A stretch of 64,000 bases of DNA from Paenibacillus cookii (GTDB lineage: Bacteria > Bacillota > Bacilli > Paenibacillales > Paenibacillaceae). The first letter of the stretch is position 1. The number at the start of each line of letters is the position of its first letter. Below the pieces are notes generated by a model that saw nothing but the letters and a program-made list of their open reading frames with translations, ran no database searches and was not told where the DNA came from. The translations under genes and the position numbers were made by a program. This document shows, piece after piece, positions 43,937-53,406 of this stretch. The stretch spans positions 60,440 through 124,439 of the forward strand of contig NZ_BORW01000013.1 in assembly GCF_018333375.1 (NCBI RefSeq), read 5' to 3'.

Positions 43937-44905
43937 GTGAAGGATTCAAGTACCGCCGCAGTGAACATGAACATGAAAGCCGCCAAAAAGGAGCGGCCGG
44001 CGCGAATGCGTCTCGAAAGCCTGAAACGGAACAAGCTGCTGTACCTCATGATTTTGCCCGGCGTGCTTTACTTCATTATTTTTAAATATTTGCCGATGGG
44101 CGGGCTTGTGATCGCGTTTCAGGATTATCAGCCTTACCAAGGCATTACAGGCAGCCCCTGGGTGGGATTCAAACATTTTATCCGTTTGTTTACGGAACCG
44201 ACGTTTTTTATGCTGCTGAGCAACACGCTGATTTTGTTTGCGCTGAACATCGTCATTTTTTTTCCGCTTCCGATCATCTTGGCGCTCATGCTGAACGAAG
44301 TCCGGCACAAGCTGTTTAAAAACGCGGTCCAGACGATCATTTACATTCCGCATTTTATGTCGTGGGTCATCATCGTTTCCATTACTTACGTGTTCCTGAC
44401 CGTGGACGGCGGGGTGTTCAACGAGATGCTCGCCGCGCTCGGGCTGCCGAAAATCAGCTTCCTGACTTCTCCCGAATGGCTGCGGACCGTATATATCGGA
44501 CAAGTCATTTGGAAAGAGCTCGGCTGGTCCACCATCATTTATTTGGCGGCGATCACGGTCGTGGACACCCAGCTGTACGAGGCCGCCGAGATGGACGGCG
44601 CGGGACGGCTGCGCAAAACATGGCATGTCACGCTGCCGGCCATCCGTCCGGTCATCATTACGCTTCTGATTTTAAAAATCGGCAGCACGCTCGATTTGGG
44701 CTTTGAACATATGTACCTGCTGCTTAATTCCCTCAACCGCGAGGTCGCCGAAATTTTCGACACCTACATTTATACCGCCGGTCTGAAAAACGGCCAGCTC
44801 AGCTTCAGCACCACCGTAGGCCTTTTCAAAGGGCTGGTAGGGTTGATCCTGGTCATGCTCTCCAACCGGCTCGCCAAAAAATTCGGGGAAGACGGCGTCT
44901 ATTGA
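43937..44905 (+). CDS. ABC transporter permease, LplB-like (pectin locus)
   Basis: A 322-residue LplB-type permease. After a basic N-terminus, the first helix is followed by LPMGGLVIAFQDYQPYQGI, and the EAA loop reads LYEAAEMDGAGRLRKTW. The start is GTG at 43937 with AAGGAGGTC upstream. It is directly followed by the binding-protein gene and is expected to pair with the divergent LplC-like permease at 42761 to import oligogalacturonides or rhamnogalacturonan fragments, given the GH105, GH28 and pectinesterase genes downstream. Confidence 0.9.
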   Translation: MKDSSTAAVNMNMKAAKKERPARMRLESLKRNKLLYLMILPGVLYFIIFKYLPMGGLVIAFQDYQPYQGITGSPWVGFKHFIRLFTEPTFFMLLSNTLILFALNIVIFFPLPIILALMLNEVRHKLFKNAVQTIIYIPHFMSWVIIVSITYVFLTVDGGVFNEMLAALGLPKISFLTSPEWLRTVYIGQVIWKELGWSTIIYLAAITVVDTQLYEAAEMDGAGRLRKTWHVTLPAIRPVIITLLILKIGSTLDLGFEHMYLLLNSLNREVAEIFDTYIYTAGLKNGQLSFSTTVGLFKGLVGLILVMLSNRLAKKFGEDGVY

Positions 44906-44952
44906 TCATGCGGGCGGGATGTTCTCAATCTTTTGAAAAAGGGGAAATGAAG

Positions 44953-46470
44953 ATGAAAAAAATGGTCAAAAAAATGGCCGCGCTTGCGATCTGCTCCGCG
45001 CTGGTGCTGACGGCATGCGGCGAGAAAGAAAAAGCGGCGGGGGGGACGACCGGAAGCGGCTCCGACGCAAACGCGAAAACAAGCATCACCTGGCTGAACA
45101 TTTTGCATACGGCTTCGCCGCCGACGGACACGATCATTAAAAAGATCGAAGAAAAAACGAACGCCGAGGTCAAATTCTCCTGGATCCCGGACGCATCCAA
45201 AGAAGAACGCATCAACACGTCGCTGGCTTCGGATTCCCTGGCGGACATCGTCACCTTGACCATTCTTGACAACTCTTCCGTCCGCAATGCGCTGAAATCG
45301 GGCATGTTCTGGGAAGTCGAGCCGTATCTCAACGAGTTCCCGAACCTGGCCAAAATTTCCGAGGATACGCGCAGATCCGCTTCCATCGCCGGCAAGTTGT
45401 ACGGCATCCCGTTCCAGAAGGATTTGGCCCGCAACGGCGTCGTGATCCGGAAGGACTGGCTGGATAAGGTCGGACTGCCCGTGCCGAAAACGCTGGATGA
45501 GCTGATGGAAGTCGCGAAAGCGTTTACCGAAAAAGATCCCGACGGCAACGGCAAAAACGATACGACCGGCTTCATGGACCGCAGCGACCTCGTGTACGGC
45601 GCATTCAAAACGCTCGGCTCCTACATGGGCGTTCCGAACTACTGGAAAGTGAGCGAAGACGGCAAAATGACGCCGGAATTCGATACCGAAGAATACGTCA
45701 AAACGATGGATTACATGAAAAAGCTGTACGACAACGGCTACATCAACCAGGACTTTGCCGTGACGGCGAAAACCGACCAGCAGCAAAAATTCGCGCAGGG
45801 CAAAGCCGGCATCTACGTGGGAGCGTTGTTTGACAGCAAAAACCTGAAAAACATGGCCAAAGGCGTCCAGGACAACATGGAGCTCGTGCTCGCCAACAAC
45901 ATTACGCCGACCGGCAGCGAATCCGAGCGCCATATTTGGGCGGGCAACAACGGCATCGGCGGCCTGCTGGCCTTCCCGAAATCGGAAGTGAAGGACGAAG
46001 CGGAGCTGAAGCGGGTGCTGAAATTCGTCAACGACTTGATGGATGACGATATGTACGCCCTGATGACGTACGGCATCAAAGACGTTCACTACAAAGTGGA
46101 CGAAAACGATGCGGCTACGATCATCAACCAGGATTTGTGGCAGCAGGAAGTGCAGCCGTTTGCGTCTTCCCGGCCGAACGAAACCGGCTACAAAATCCAC
46201 GACTCCGATCCGCTGAAGGCCGAATCCGACAAGCTGATCAAGGAAAACGCAAAATACGCGGTGCTGAACCCGGCTTATTCGCTCGAATCGGAAACCTATT
46301 CGACGCAGGGCTCCGAGCTGCAAAAAATCATCACCGACGCCACTTACAAATACATTCTCGGCAAAATCGACCTGAACGGGTTCAAGGACGCCGTCGAGAA
46401 CTGGAAAAAATCCGGCGGCAGCAAAATCATCGCCGAATACGAAGAAGCTTACAAAGCCGCCAAAAAGTAA
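44953..46470 (+). CDS. ABC transporter substrate-binding lipoprotein (pectin locus)
   Basis: A 505-residue LplA-type lipoprotein. The signal peptide ends in LTAC and is followed by a Gly/Ser/Ala linker and the binding fold. It contains the DPDGNGKNDTTGF loop also seen in the other long binding proteins here. ATG at 44953 is preferred because AAAAGGGG lies 8 bases upstream; ATG at 44947 is too close to it. It would capture pectin-derived oligosaccharides for the divergent permease pair. A hairpin follows before the GH105 gene. Confidence 0.9.
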   Translation: MKKMVKKMAALAICSALVLTACGEKEKAAGGTTGSGSDANAKTSITWLNILHTASPPTDTIIKKIEEKTNAEVKFSWIPDASKEERINTSLASDSLADIVTLTILDNSSVRNALKSGMFWEVEPYLNEFPNLAKISEDTRRSASIAGKLYGIPFQKDLARNGVVIRKDWLDKVGLPVPKTLDELMEVAKAFTEKDPDGNGKNDTTGFMDRSDLVYGAFKTLGSYMGVPNYWKVSEDGKMTPEFDTEEYVKTMDYMKKLYDNGYINQDFAVTAKTDQQQKFAQGKAGIYVGALFDSKNLKNMAKGVQDNMELVLANNITPTGSESERHIWAGNNGIGGLLAFPKSEVKDEAELKRVLKFVNDLMDDDMYALMTYGIKDVHYKVDENDAATIINQDLWQQEVQPFASSRPNETGYKIHDSDPLKAESDKLIKENAKYAVLNPAYSLESETYSTQGSELQKIITDATYKYILGKIDLNGFKDAVENWKKSGGSKIIAEYEEAYKAAKK

Positions 46471-46494
46471 CGAATGAAAACCATAACAAAAATA

Positions 46495-46526
46495 GGGTCC
46501 TATCCGCCTAACCCGGGGTTAGGACC
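46495..46526 (+). terminator. Hairpin between binding-protein and GH105 genes
   Basis: A GGTCCTA/TAGGACC stem, with a loop that can pair further through CCTAACCC/GGGG, lies 25 bases after the binding-protein stop. It is followed only by TGTTTATT, so partial termination or mRNA stabilisation is more likely than a full stop. Confidence 0.5.
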
Positions 46527-46549
46527 TGTTTATTCCGCAGGAGGTCATC

Positions 46550-47674
46550 ATGGAACATACGAGCTGGGCCGCGCGTACGGCAAAATCGATCATGGAACGA
46601 ACGCCGAAGCTGCATGAAGACAAAGGTTACGGGGGCAAATGGTCATACGATTACGGCGTGGTGCTAAAAGGGTTCGAGCTGCTTTGGCGCCAAACCGGCG
46701 ACCGTGCGTATTATCGATTCATTCAGGACAACATGGACGATTTCATTCAGGAAGACGGCACGATCCGGGGGTACCGCCTGGACGAATACAACATCGACCA
46801 TATCAACAACGGAAAGCTGCTGTTCGTCCTGCATGCCGAAACGAAGCAGGATAAATACAAAAAAGCGGCGGAGCTCCTCCGAAATCAGCTGCGCTCGCAT
46901 CCGCGGACGTCCGAAGGCGCGTTCTGGCACAAGCAAATCTATCCTTATCAAATCTGGCTCGACGGGTTGTACATGGGCTCCCCTTTTTATCTCGAATATT
47001 TGCTTGCGTTCGAGGACGGGGAAGGCCTCGGCGACGTCACGAAGCAGTTCATCCTTTGCGAGCGGCATACGAAAGATGCGAAAACGGGCCTCCTGTTCCA
47101 TGCATGGGACGAAAAAAGGGTGCAGCCTTGGTGCGATCCGGAGACGGGGCTGTCCGCAAACTTCTGGGGCCGTTCCTTGGGCTGGTTCGTCATGGCGCTG
47201 GTCGATGTGCTCGCCCTGCTGCCGGTGCAGCATGCCGATTATCAGGAGCTTGTCCGCATCCTGAACGATACGCTGGCGGCCATCCGCAAATTCCAGGATT
47301 CCGAAAGCGGCGTATGGTACCAGGTGGTGGACCAGGGGGGCCGCAAGGGCAATTATTTGGAAGCGTCGGCTTCCAGCATGTTCACGTATGCCATGGCCAA
47401 AGGCATCCGTCTGGGCGTGCTGGACGACGGCTGGAGGGAGACGCTCGATCAAGCGTACCGGGGGCTGATCGCCGAATTCGTGCTGGAAACGAAGGAAGGC
47501 TGGGTCAACCTGAACAAAAACTGCCAGGTCGCAGGCCTCGGCGGCGCCGACAAGCGGGACGGCACGTACGCTTATTACATCAGCGAGCCGATCGTGACGA
47601 ACGACCAAAAAGGACTGGGCGCGTTTTTGCAGGCCTGCGCCGAATACGAAGCGCTGCCTCGCGCGGAGGCGTGA
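46550..47674 (+). CDS. Unsaturated rhamnogalacturonyl/galacturonyl hydrolase, GH105
   Basis: A 374-residue cytoplasmic (alpha/alpha)6 enzyme of GH105, like YteR/YesR. It hydrates and releases the unsaturated uronic acid left by pectate or rhamnogalacturonan lyases. The catalytic aspartate is in WLDGLYMGSPFYLEY (near residue 137). Other typical stretches are KWSYDYGVVLKG, NIDHINNGKLLF and FWGRSLGWFVMAL. No signal peptide is seen, so it acts after import. CAGGAGG precedes the ATG. It follows the binding protein and precedes the polygalacturonase, giving an import-and-trim unit. Confidence 0.93.
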   Translation: MEHTSWAARTAKSIMERTPKLHEDKGYGGKWSYDYGVVLKGFELLWRQTGDRAYYRFIQDNMDDFIQEDGTIRGYRLDEYNIDHINNGKLLFVLHAETKQDKYKKAAELLRNQLRSHPRTSEGAFWHKQIYPYQIWLDGLYMGSPFYLEYLLAFEDGEGLGDVTKQFILCERHTKDAKTGLLFHAWDEKRVQPWCDPETGLSANFWGRSLGWFVMALVDVLALLPVQHADYQELVRILNDTLAAIRKFQDSESGVWYQVVDQGGRKGNYLEASASSMFTYAMAKGIRLGVLDDGWRETLDQAYRGLIAEFVLETKEGWVNLNKNCQVAGLGGADKRDGTYAYYISEPIVTNDQKGLGAFLQACAEYEALPRAEA

Positions 47675-47744
47675 TCGCCGCATGGAAGTGGCTGAACCGG
47701 CGGCATCCGGCCGCCGAAGCTTCAGCACAACGAGAGGAGCTGAC

Positions 47745-49115
47745 ATGCACATGCACAACATTATCGACTACGGCGCGCACCGCAACAGCCCGGAGCCGTC
47801 GACGGAGGCGATCCGCGCCGCCATCGCCGCGGCAAGCGCGGCCGGCGGCGGCACCGTATACGTGCCGGCGGGAACCTTCCGCACGGGAGCGATTTTTCTG
47901 AAGGATCATATCGAGCTGCGTCTGAGCCCGGGGGCGGTGCTTTCCTTCACGACCGATCCGGGCGATTATCCTGCCGTGGAATCCCGCTGGGAAGGCGTCC
48001 GGCGCCAGGTCCACGCCTCCTGCATTTTCGGCAAAGACCTCGTCAACGTATCGATCACCGGCAGCGGGACGCTGGAAGGCAACGGCCAGGCGTGGTGGGA
48101 TCTGTTCCGCAACCGGCGGCAGGAGCTTGAATACCCGCGGCCCAAGCTGATCAGCTTCGACGGCTGCTCCCGGGTGACGATCAAGGACGTCATGCTGCGG
48201 AATTCCCCCAGCTGGACGATCAACCCGATCCGCTGCAACGACGTAACGATCGACAACGTTTCGATCTGGAATCCGGCCGATTCGCCGAACACCGACGGCA
48301 TCGATCCGGAATCCTGCAGCAACGTGCGCATCAGCAACTGCCATATCGACGTCGGGGACGACTGCATCGCCATCAAATCCGGAACCGAAGACACGAAGGA
48401 GCGCGTTCCGTGCGAAAACATCGCGATCGCAAACTGCACGATGATCCACGGCCATGGCGGGGTGGTGTTGGGGAGCGAAATGAGCGGGGACATTCGGAAC
48501 GTCGCCATCACGAACTGCATCTTCAAGCAGACCGACCGCGGCATCCGCCTCAAGTCGAGACGGGGCCGCGGCGGGACCGTCGAGGACGTCCGGGTGAGCA
48601 ATATCGTGATGGAAGACGTCATATGCCCGTTTATCATGAACCTGTATTATTTCTGCGGTCCGCGCGGCAAGGACAAATACGTGTGGGATAAGCGTCCTTA
48701 CCCGGTAACGGAGGAAACGCCGACGTTCCGGCGGATCCATTTTGCGAACATTACGGCACGGAACGTCCATGCGGCAGCCGGTTTCCTGTACGGTTTGGCC
48801 GAGCGTTACGTTTCCGAGGTGACCTTCACGGATATCGACGTTTCAATGGCTGAACAGGCCATTCCGGGCAAGCCGGCCATGATGGCGGGAATCGAGGACA
48901 TGAACAACCGGGGCTTTTACCTGGGCAACGTCCGGGACGTGCAGTTCCGCCACGTGACGGTCGAAAATCACGAAGGTCCGGCGTTTTATATCGAAAACGG
49001 GGACAACGTCGAGGTGTCCGGCTGCCGCTCGCGAAACACCCGCAAGCCGGAAAAGCTGGTGGAGCAGGTCACGGCGGCACCGCCGGAGCCGGAACTTAGC
49101 GAAACCGAAACGTAG
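47745..49115 (+). CDS. Polygalacturonase-like glycoside hydrolase, GH28
   Basis: A 456-residue right-handed beta-helix enzyme. GH28 catalytic motifs are in order: NTDGID, GDDCIAIKSG, GHGGVVLGSE and RGIRLKSR. It hydrolyses galacturonan or rhamnogalacturonan links, and the lack of a signal peptide suggests action on imported oligomers (exo-type). The ATG at 47745 follows GAGAGGAG; the frame extends upstream with no family similarity. It sits between GH105 and pectinesterase in one plus-strand operon. Confidence 0.92.
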   Translation: MHMHNIIDYGAHRNSPEPSTEAIRAAIAAASAAGGGTVYVPAGTFRTGAIFLKDHIELRLSPGAVLSFTTDPGDYPAVESRWEGVRRQVHASCIFGKDLVNVSITGSGTLEGNGQAWWDLFRNRRQELEYPRPKLISFDGCSRVTIKDVMLRNSPSWTINPIRCNDVTIDNVSIWNPADSPNTDGIDPESCSNVRISNCHIDVGDDCIAIKSGTEDTKERVPCENIAIANCTMIHGHGGVVLGSEMSGDIRNVAITNCIFKQTDRGIRLKSRRGRGGTVEDVRVSNIVMEDVICPFIMNLYYFCGPRGKDKYVWDKRPYPVTEETPTFRRIHFANITARNVHAAAGFLYGLAERYVSEVTFTDIDVSMAEQAIPGKPAMMAGIEDMNNRGFYLGNVRDVQFRHVTVENHEGPAFYIENGDNVEVSGCRSRNTRKPEKLVEQVTAAPPEPELSETET

Positions 49116-49195
49116 GACGGACGGCTTTGCCGGAAGACGGGGACAACGGCAGAAGCGCTCGTTGAAAAGGCCCAAAGAAAGGACGGCCATGCGGC

Positions 49196-50179
49196 ATGCT
49201 GGTTGGAAAAGAGAGCTTTTGCGATTTTCATACGATCCGGGAAGCGGTAGACGCGCTGGAACGGATGCCTGGCGAGCGGCAGGAGACGCTGTACATCCTG
49301 TCCGGCGTCTATGAGGAGGCGGTCCGGATTTACCGCTCGAACCTGCGCATCGTCGGCATCGGGCGCGTGGAGCTGACGATGAACCGTTACGCCAAACAAT
49401 GGGGCGAAACGGGAGAAGAGATCGGAACCTTTGCGACGCCGACCTTGTTTTTGGGCGGCAGGCGGCTGCTGCTGGAAAATCTCATCGTAACCAATGCGGC
49501 GGGGCAGGGAGACGGCATCGGGCAGGCCGTTGCGGTATCCGCCTATTGCGACGAAGCCGTGTTCCGGCACTGCACCTTCAAAGGCCATCAGGATACGCTG
49601 TTTACCGGGCCGCTGCCCCCGGCGCCCAAGCATGGGGGCTCCTTTGGCGGCATCCCGTTAAAAGAGCGCCATGACCGCTGCCGCCAGCTGTACCAGTACT
49701 GCCGGATCGAAGGCACCGTCGATTTTATTTTCGGCGGAGCGACCGCCTTTTTCGAGCGGTGCGAGATTCGCAGCTTGGCCCATGCGAAGCGGGGGAGCCG
49801 GGGGTACGTGACGGCGGCTTCGACGCCGCCGGGAGCGGAGCACGGCTACGTGTTCCGGGATTGCGCGTTGACGGCGGAACCCGGGGTGACGGGCGTGTAT
49901 CTGGGCCGTCCGTGGAGGGCGCATGCCAAAACGGATTTCGTCAGCTGCAAGCTGGGCGGGCATATCGTTCCCGAAGGCTGGCATAACTGGGACAATCCCG
50001 CCAACGAAACGACGGTCCGCTACCGGGAATTCGGGGTTCATGACGCCAAAACGCTGCGGGAGCGGCGGGTGCCATGGGCGTTGTGCACCGGTTCGCTTGA
50101 TGCGGCCCCGGATAAAAAAGACGTGTTCCTAGGCACGGATTTCTGGATTCAGGGAGGAGAGAACGGAACATGGCAGTAA
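49196..50179 (+). CDS. Pectinesterase (pectin methylesterase, CE8)
   Basis: A 327-residue beta-helix esterase that removes methyl groups from galacturonan. The CE8 signatures are KGHQDTLF, GTVDFIFGGATAFFE with the catalytic Asp, and LGRPWRAHAKT with the conserved Arg/Trp. GQAVAVSAYCDEAVFRHC supplies the Gln that forms the oxyanion site. No signal peptide is found, so it would work on methylated oligomers inside the cell. The ribosome binding site is weak (AAAGGAC, 14 bases away). Its last codons overlap the start of the GH43 gene by 10 bases. Confidence 0.92.
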   Translation: MLVGKESFCDFHTIREAVDALERMPGERQETLYILSGVYEEAVRIYRSNLRIVGIGRVELTMNRYAKQWGETGEEIGTFATPTLFLGGRRLLLENLIVTNAAGQGDGIGQAVAVSAYCDEAVFRHCTFKGHQDTLFTGPLPPAPKHGGSFGGIPLKERHDRCRQLYQYCRIEGTVDFIFGGATAFFERCEIRSLAHAKRGSRGYVTAASTPPGAEHGYVFRDCALTAEPGVTGVYLGRPWRAHAKTDFVSCKLGGHIVPEGWHNWDNPANETTVRYREFGVHDAKTLRERRVPWALCTGSLDAAPDKKDVFLGTDFWIQGGENGTWQ

Positions 50180-51756
50180 CGACGGAAAGAGGCGTGATCA
50201 AAAATCCGATTTTGAAAGGATTTAATCCGGACCCGTGCATTTTGCGCGTGGACGACATGTATTATATCGCGGTATCTTCTTTTGAATGGCTTCCGGGGAT
50301 CAGGGTGTACCGGTCCCGGGATTTGGCCTCCTGGGAGCATTTCACCGACCTGCTTACGGACCAGGTCGACTTGCGGGGCAATCCGAAAAACTGCAGCATC
50401 TGGGCGCCGCAGCTCAGCTACAGCGACGGCCTTTTTTACCTGTTGTACACCGACGTGAAAAGCACGAAACGCCCGTTTAAGGATGCGCATAACTATTTGA
50501 TCACCGCAAGCTCGCTCGAAGGGCCTTGGTCCGAACCGGTGTACCTGAACAGCAGCGGCTTCGATCCTTCGTTGTTCCACGACGAGGACGGGCGGAAATG
50601 GCTGCTCAACGCCTTATGGGATTACCGCATCACGGAAGGAAACAAATCGAGCGGCATCGTCATTCAGGAATATGATCCCGGGCAGCGGCGGCTTGTGGGC
50701 AAACCGCATAAGCTGTTCGACTGCACCTGGCTGAAAAAGACGGAAGCGCCCCACATTTACAAACGAGGCGGATATTATTACCTGATTACGGCCGAAGGCG
50801 GAACGGGGGCCGGACACGCGGTGACGGTGGCGCGGTCGAAGGAATTGCTCGGCCCATACGAAGTGGACCCGCTCAATCCGATGCTGACCTCGCGCGAGCG
50901 GCCGGAGCTGGCGCTGCAATGCGCAGGGCACGGCAGCCTCGTGCAGACGCCCGCAGGCGAATGGTACATGGCCCATCTATGCACGCGTCCGGTCGAAGGC
51001 CAATACGCCATTTTGGGACGGGAAACCGCGCTTCAGCAAGTGTATTGGGACGACGCAGGCTGGCTGCGCCTGACCGGAGGCGGCAGCGCGCCGCGCACGG
51101 AGGTGCCGGCTCCCCAAGGCGTGAAGGTGCCGGAGCGGACGGAACGGCATATTTTTGAGGACGCTTTTGATGGCGAGCGGTTGAACAAAACGTGGAATAC
51201 CCTTCGGATCCTGGCGGATGAAAGCTGGTGTTCCCAGCGCGAGCGCCCCGGATATCTGCGGATCCGCGCCGGGGAGTCTCCGCAAAGCCTGTTCCGCCAG
51301 CATATGGTGGCGATCCGGCAAACCGACGTCCGTTTTCGCGCCGAAACCGCGTTCGAATTTGCGCCGGAAAGTTATTTGCAAATGGCCGGGCTGATGCTAT
51401 ACCTTAATGAAGACAATTATTTGTACGCTTATGCCACCCATGAAGAAGGACAGGGGAAGGTGCTGCGGATGATGCGCTGCGCGGCGGACGAATTCGCCCT
51501 TTTGCCGGTACTTGTTCCGGTTCCGGACGAGTCGGTCCAGCTGTCGGTGGAAGCGGAGGGCACGAATGCGCGGTTTTATTACCGGGCCGGTGCCGGCGAA
51601 GAAGATTGGCAGCCGCTGCATGGGGCGACCGACATCGGCTTCCTGAGCGGAGGTTTTACGGGGAACTTTATAGGGATTGCGGTCCACGATATGCAGCAGT
51701 TCCAAGGCATACACGCCGATTTTTCCCATTTCCGTTACGAAGGAAGAGATGAATAA
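50170..51756 (+). CDS. GH43 glycoside hydrolase (beta-xylosidase/arabinofuranosidase type)
   Basis: A 528-residue enzyme with an N-terminal five-bladed propeller (about residues 10-315) and a C-terminal beta-sandwich of the XynB C2 type (about 330-525). The catalytic triad positions are visible: Asp in GFNPDPCIL, Asp in SSGFDPSLF and Glu in KTEAPHIYK. The enzyme probably removes arabinose or xylose side chains from pectin-derived fragments. GGAGGAG within the pectinesterase end serves as ribosome binding site and the genes overlap by 10 bases. It is the last gene of the operon. Confidence 0.9.
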   Translation: MAVTTERGVIKNPILKGFNPDPCILRVDDMYYIAVSSFEWLPGIRVYRSRDLASWEHFTDLLTDQVDLRGNPKNCSIWAPQLSYSDGLFYLLYTDVKSTKRPFKDAHNYLITASSLEGPWSEPVYLNSSGFDPSLFHDEDGRKWLLNALWDYRITEGNKSSGIVIQEYDPGQRRLVGKPHKLFDCTWLKKTEAPHIYKRGGYYYLITAEGGTGAGHAVTVARSKELLGPYEVDPLNPMLTSRERPELALQCAGHGSLVQTPAGEWYMAHLCTRPVEGQYAILGRETALQQVYWDDAGWLRLTGGGSAPRTEVPAPQGVKVPERTERHIFEDAFDGERLNKTWNTLRILADESWCSQRERPGYLRIRAGESPQSLFRQHMVAIRQTDVRFRAETAFEFAPESYLQMAGLMLYLNEDNYLYAYATHEEGQGKVLRMMRCAADEFALLPVLVPVPDESVQLSVEAEGTNARFYYRAGAGEEDWQPLHGATDIGFLSGGFTGNFIGIAVHDMQQFQGIHADFSHFRYEGRDE

Positions 51757-51801
51757 AAGCTTTTGCCTTGTTGTTGGCGGCCTATGCGGTCAGCGACGAC
51801 A

Positions 51802-51841
51802 AACGGCGTTTACGGTCAACGGATCGTGGCGCCGTTTTTTT
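51802..51841 (+). terminator. Terminator of the pectin degradation operon
   Basis: The AACGGCG/CGCCGTT stem with a loop of about 21 bases is followed by seven T residues, 45 bases after the GH43 stop. Confidence 0.8.
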
Positions 51842-52065
51842 ATGTTTACAAAATCGTAATTATTCCTGTGAAACCATTTTCAAGGAGAAAAAAGGACTTA
51901 CGACCTATATTTAACCATAATTTGGCGTCATTTTTTGTGAAATATTGACCATGTTCCAACGTCCAAGCTCTGACATAATGGTGAACAGTACAACGCAAAC
52001 AATGCCTGAGGCAACGTTATAACCTAAATGTTACAAAAATGTAATCTTTTCAAGGAGGAAACAAC

Positions 52066-52893
52066 ATGATCAACATCAAGAAAAGCATTCTCGGCTGTTT
52101 TGCGGTATCGGCCGCAATCTCGGCAGCTTTCCTGCTTCCAACCCCATCCCATGCGGCGGAGGCTTCGGCCGTAGTCCAATCGGCAGCCAAGGTTCAGACC
52201 GGCTTGGTTCAAGCTTCGGTCCGATTAAGGGACAAGCCTTCCCTCTCCAGCCATGTTCTCGGTTATTTGAAGCGCGGGGAGCGGGTGACGATTTTGGCCC
52301 AAAGCACGCCGTATTATTACAAGGTCAAAACGTCGTCCGGCGAGGTCGGTTACACCAGCGCTTCCGGCAAGTACATCCAAGTGGCCGCAGGTTCGGCGGG
52401 ACCGTCGAAACCGGATGGAAACACGGCGGCGCCGAAACCTTCCCAGAACGCATCGGCAGCCATCGAGAAGGTCATCCAGACGGGCATGAAATATTTGGGC
52501 ACGCCGTATGAATTCGGCTCCAACCGGAATACGACGACGACCTTCGACTGCTCCGATTTCCTCCGCCAAATTTTCAAGGAAGGGGCCGGACTGGTGCTTC
52601 CTGCCGATTCCCGCCAGCAGGGAGCCTGGATCAAAGAAAAAAGCACGCCGGTTTATGACGTGGGCGGCCTGAAGCGCGGCGACATCCTCTTTTTCATGAG
52701 CTACAGAGGCTCCAGCAGCGCGGCGTACCAAGGCATCGATAAATCCAGCCAGCGGATCACGCATGTCGCGATGTACCTGGGGAACGGCAAGCTTCTGCAC
52801 ACCTATTCGCAAAAGGCGGGCGGCGTCGTGGTGACGGACTTTACGAACTCCTGGAAGTACCGCTTTTTATATGGCGGCAGCGTGCTGAAATAA
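52066..52893 (+). CDS. Secreted SH3-NlpC/P60 peptidoglycan endopeptidase
   Basis: A 275-residue secreted wall hydrolase. A signal peptide ends at SHA (residue 30). A bacterial SH3 domain follows (SVRLRDKPSLSSHVLGYLKRG, about 50-108), then a Pro/Gly/Asn linker, then the NlpC/P60 domain (133-275). The catalytic Cys162 is in DCSDF, His233 in ITHVAMYLG and His245 in LLHTYS. It would cut D-Glu-diaminopimelate-type peptide bonds in the wall. CAAGGAGG precedes the ATG. It is monocistronic. No c-di-AMP riboswitch is visible before it, although this enzyme class is a frequent target elsewhere. Confidence 0.93.
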   Translation: MINIKKSILGCFAVSAAISAAFLLPTPSHAAEASAVVQSAAKVQTGLVQASVRLRDKPSLSSHVLGYLKRGERVTILAQSTPYYYKVKTSSGEVGYTSASGKYIQVAAGSAGPSKPDGNTAAPKPSQNASAAIEKVIQTGMKYLGTPYEFGSNRNTTTTFDCSDFLRQIFKEGAGLVLPADSRQQGAWIKEKSTPVYDVGGLKRGDILFFMSYRGSSSAAYQGIDKSSQRITHVAMYLGNGKLLHTYSQKAGGVVVTDFTNSWKYRFLYGGSVLK

Positions 52894-52959
52894 GGGACGA
52901 TCCAAGCGGATCAGTGACCGTGTCTGATCGGTCCGATATCGGGTCGGAAGCCCGGGCGA

Positions 52960-52987
52960 AGACACGCCGGAAACGGCGTGTCTTTTT
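52960..52987 (+). terminator. Terminator of the NlpC/P60 gene
   Basis: A perfect 10-bp stem AGACACGCCG/CGGCGTGTCT with a GAAA tetraloop-type loop is followed by a T-run to 52987. Confidence 0.9.
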
Positions 52988-53406
52988 TGCGCCGGTCAGG
53001 ATCAGGAGCAAGGCAGGGGCCCCGTTTCGATCCGGGACGATCTATCTTCCTTAAGCGTCAATAAAAAAACCGTCATACGCCTGTAAGCGTATACATGGCG
53101 TTTTTGATGTCAGCTTAAACGGGGCGCTGTCAAGGGTTGTGCGCCCATTGTCATTTTTGCGGTCGGGAGCTCAAAAGGGCGTAAATCCAAGCAAAAATGA
53201 CATATTTACGCCTGACAACGACGTTTGGAGTCCGGCACGAATTTAGGAGCGGAGCGCGTTTTTGCCCCTTTGCAAAAATGGCATATTTACGAGTCCCGCG
53301 GGGTCGGATATCTTTGGGGTTGTAAGCGCTGTCAGCCCGCCGGGGCATGTAGTCCGGGAAGGAGCGGGCAGCCAAAACGTTCATCAGTGGATGAGGGAGT
53401 GGTTCT
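52988..53406 (+). promoter_or_regulatory. Gene-free stretch with interlocked inverted and direct repeats before an importer
   Basis: No gene is seen. TGTCATTTTTGC (53149-53160) is inverted as GCAAAAATGACA (53191-53202). GCGTAAAT (53179-53186) is inverted as ATTTACGC (53204-53211). The 20-base word containing GCAAAAATG and CATATTTACG recurs with one change at 53272-53291. A further hairpin ATACGC/GCGTAT lies at 53075-53092, with an A-run before it and a T-run after it. The repeats may be operator or RNA elements of the operon at 53407. Confidence 0.5.
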
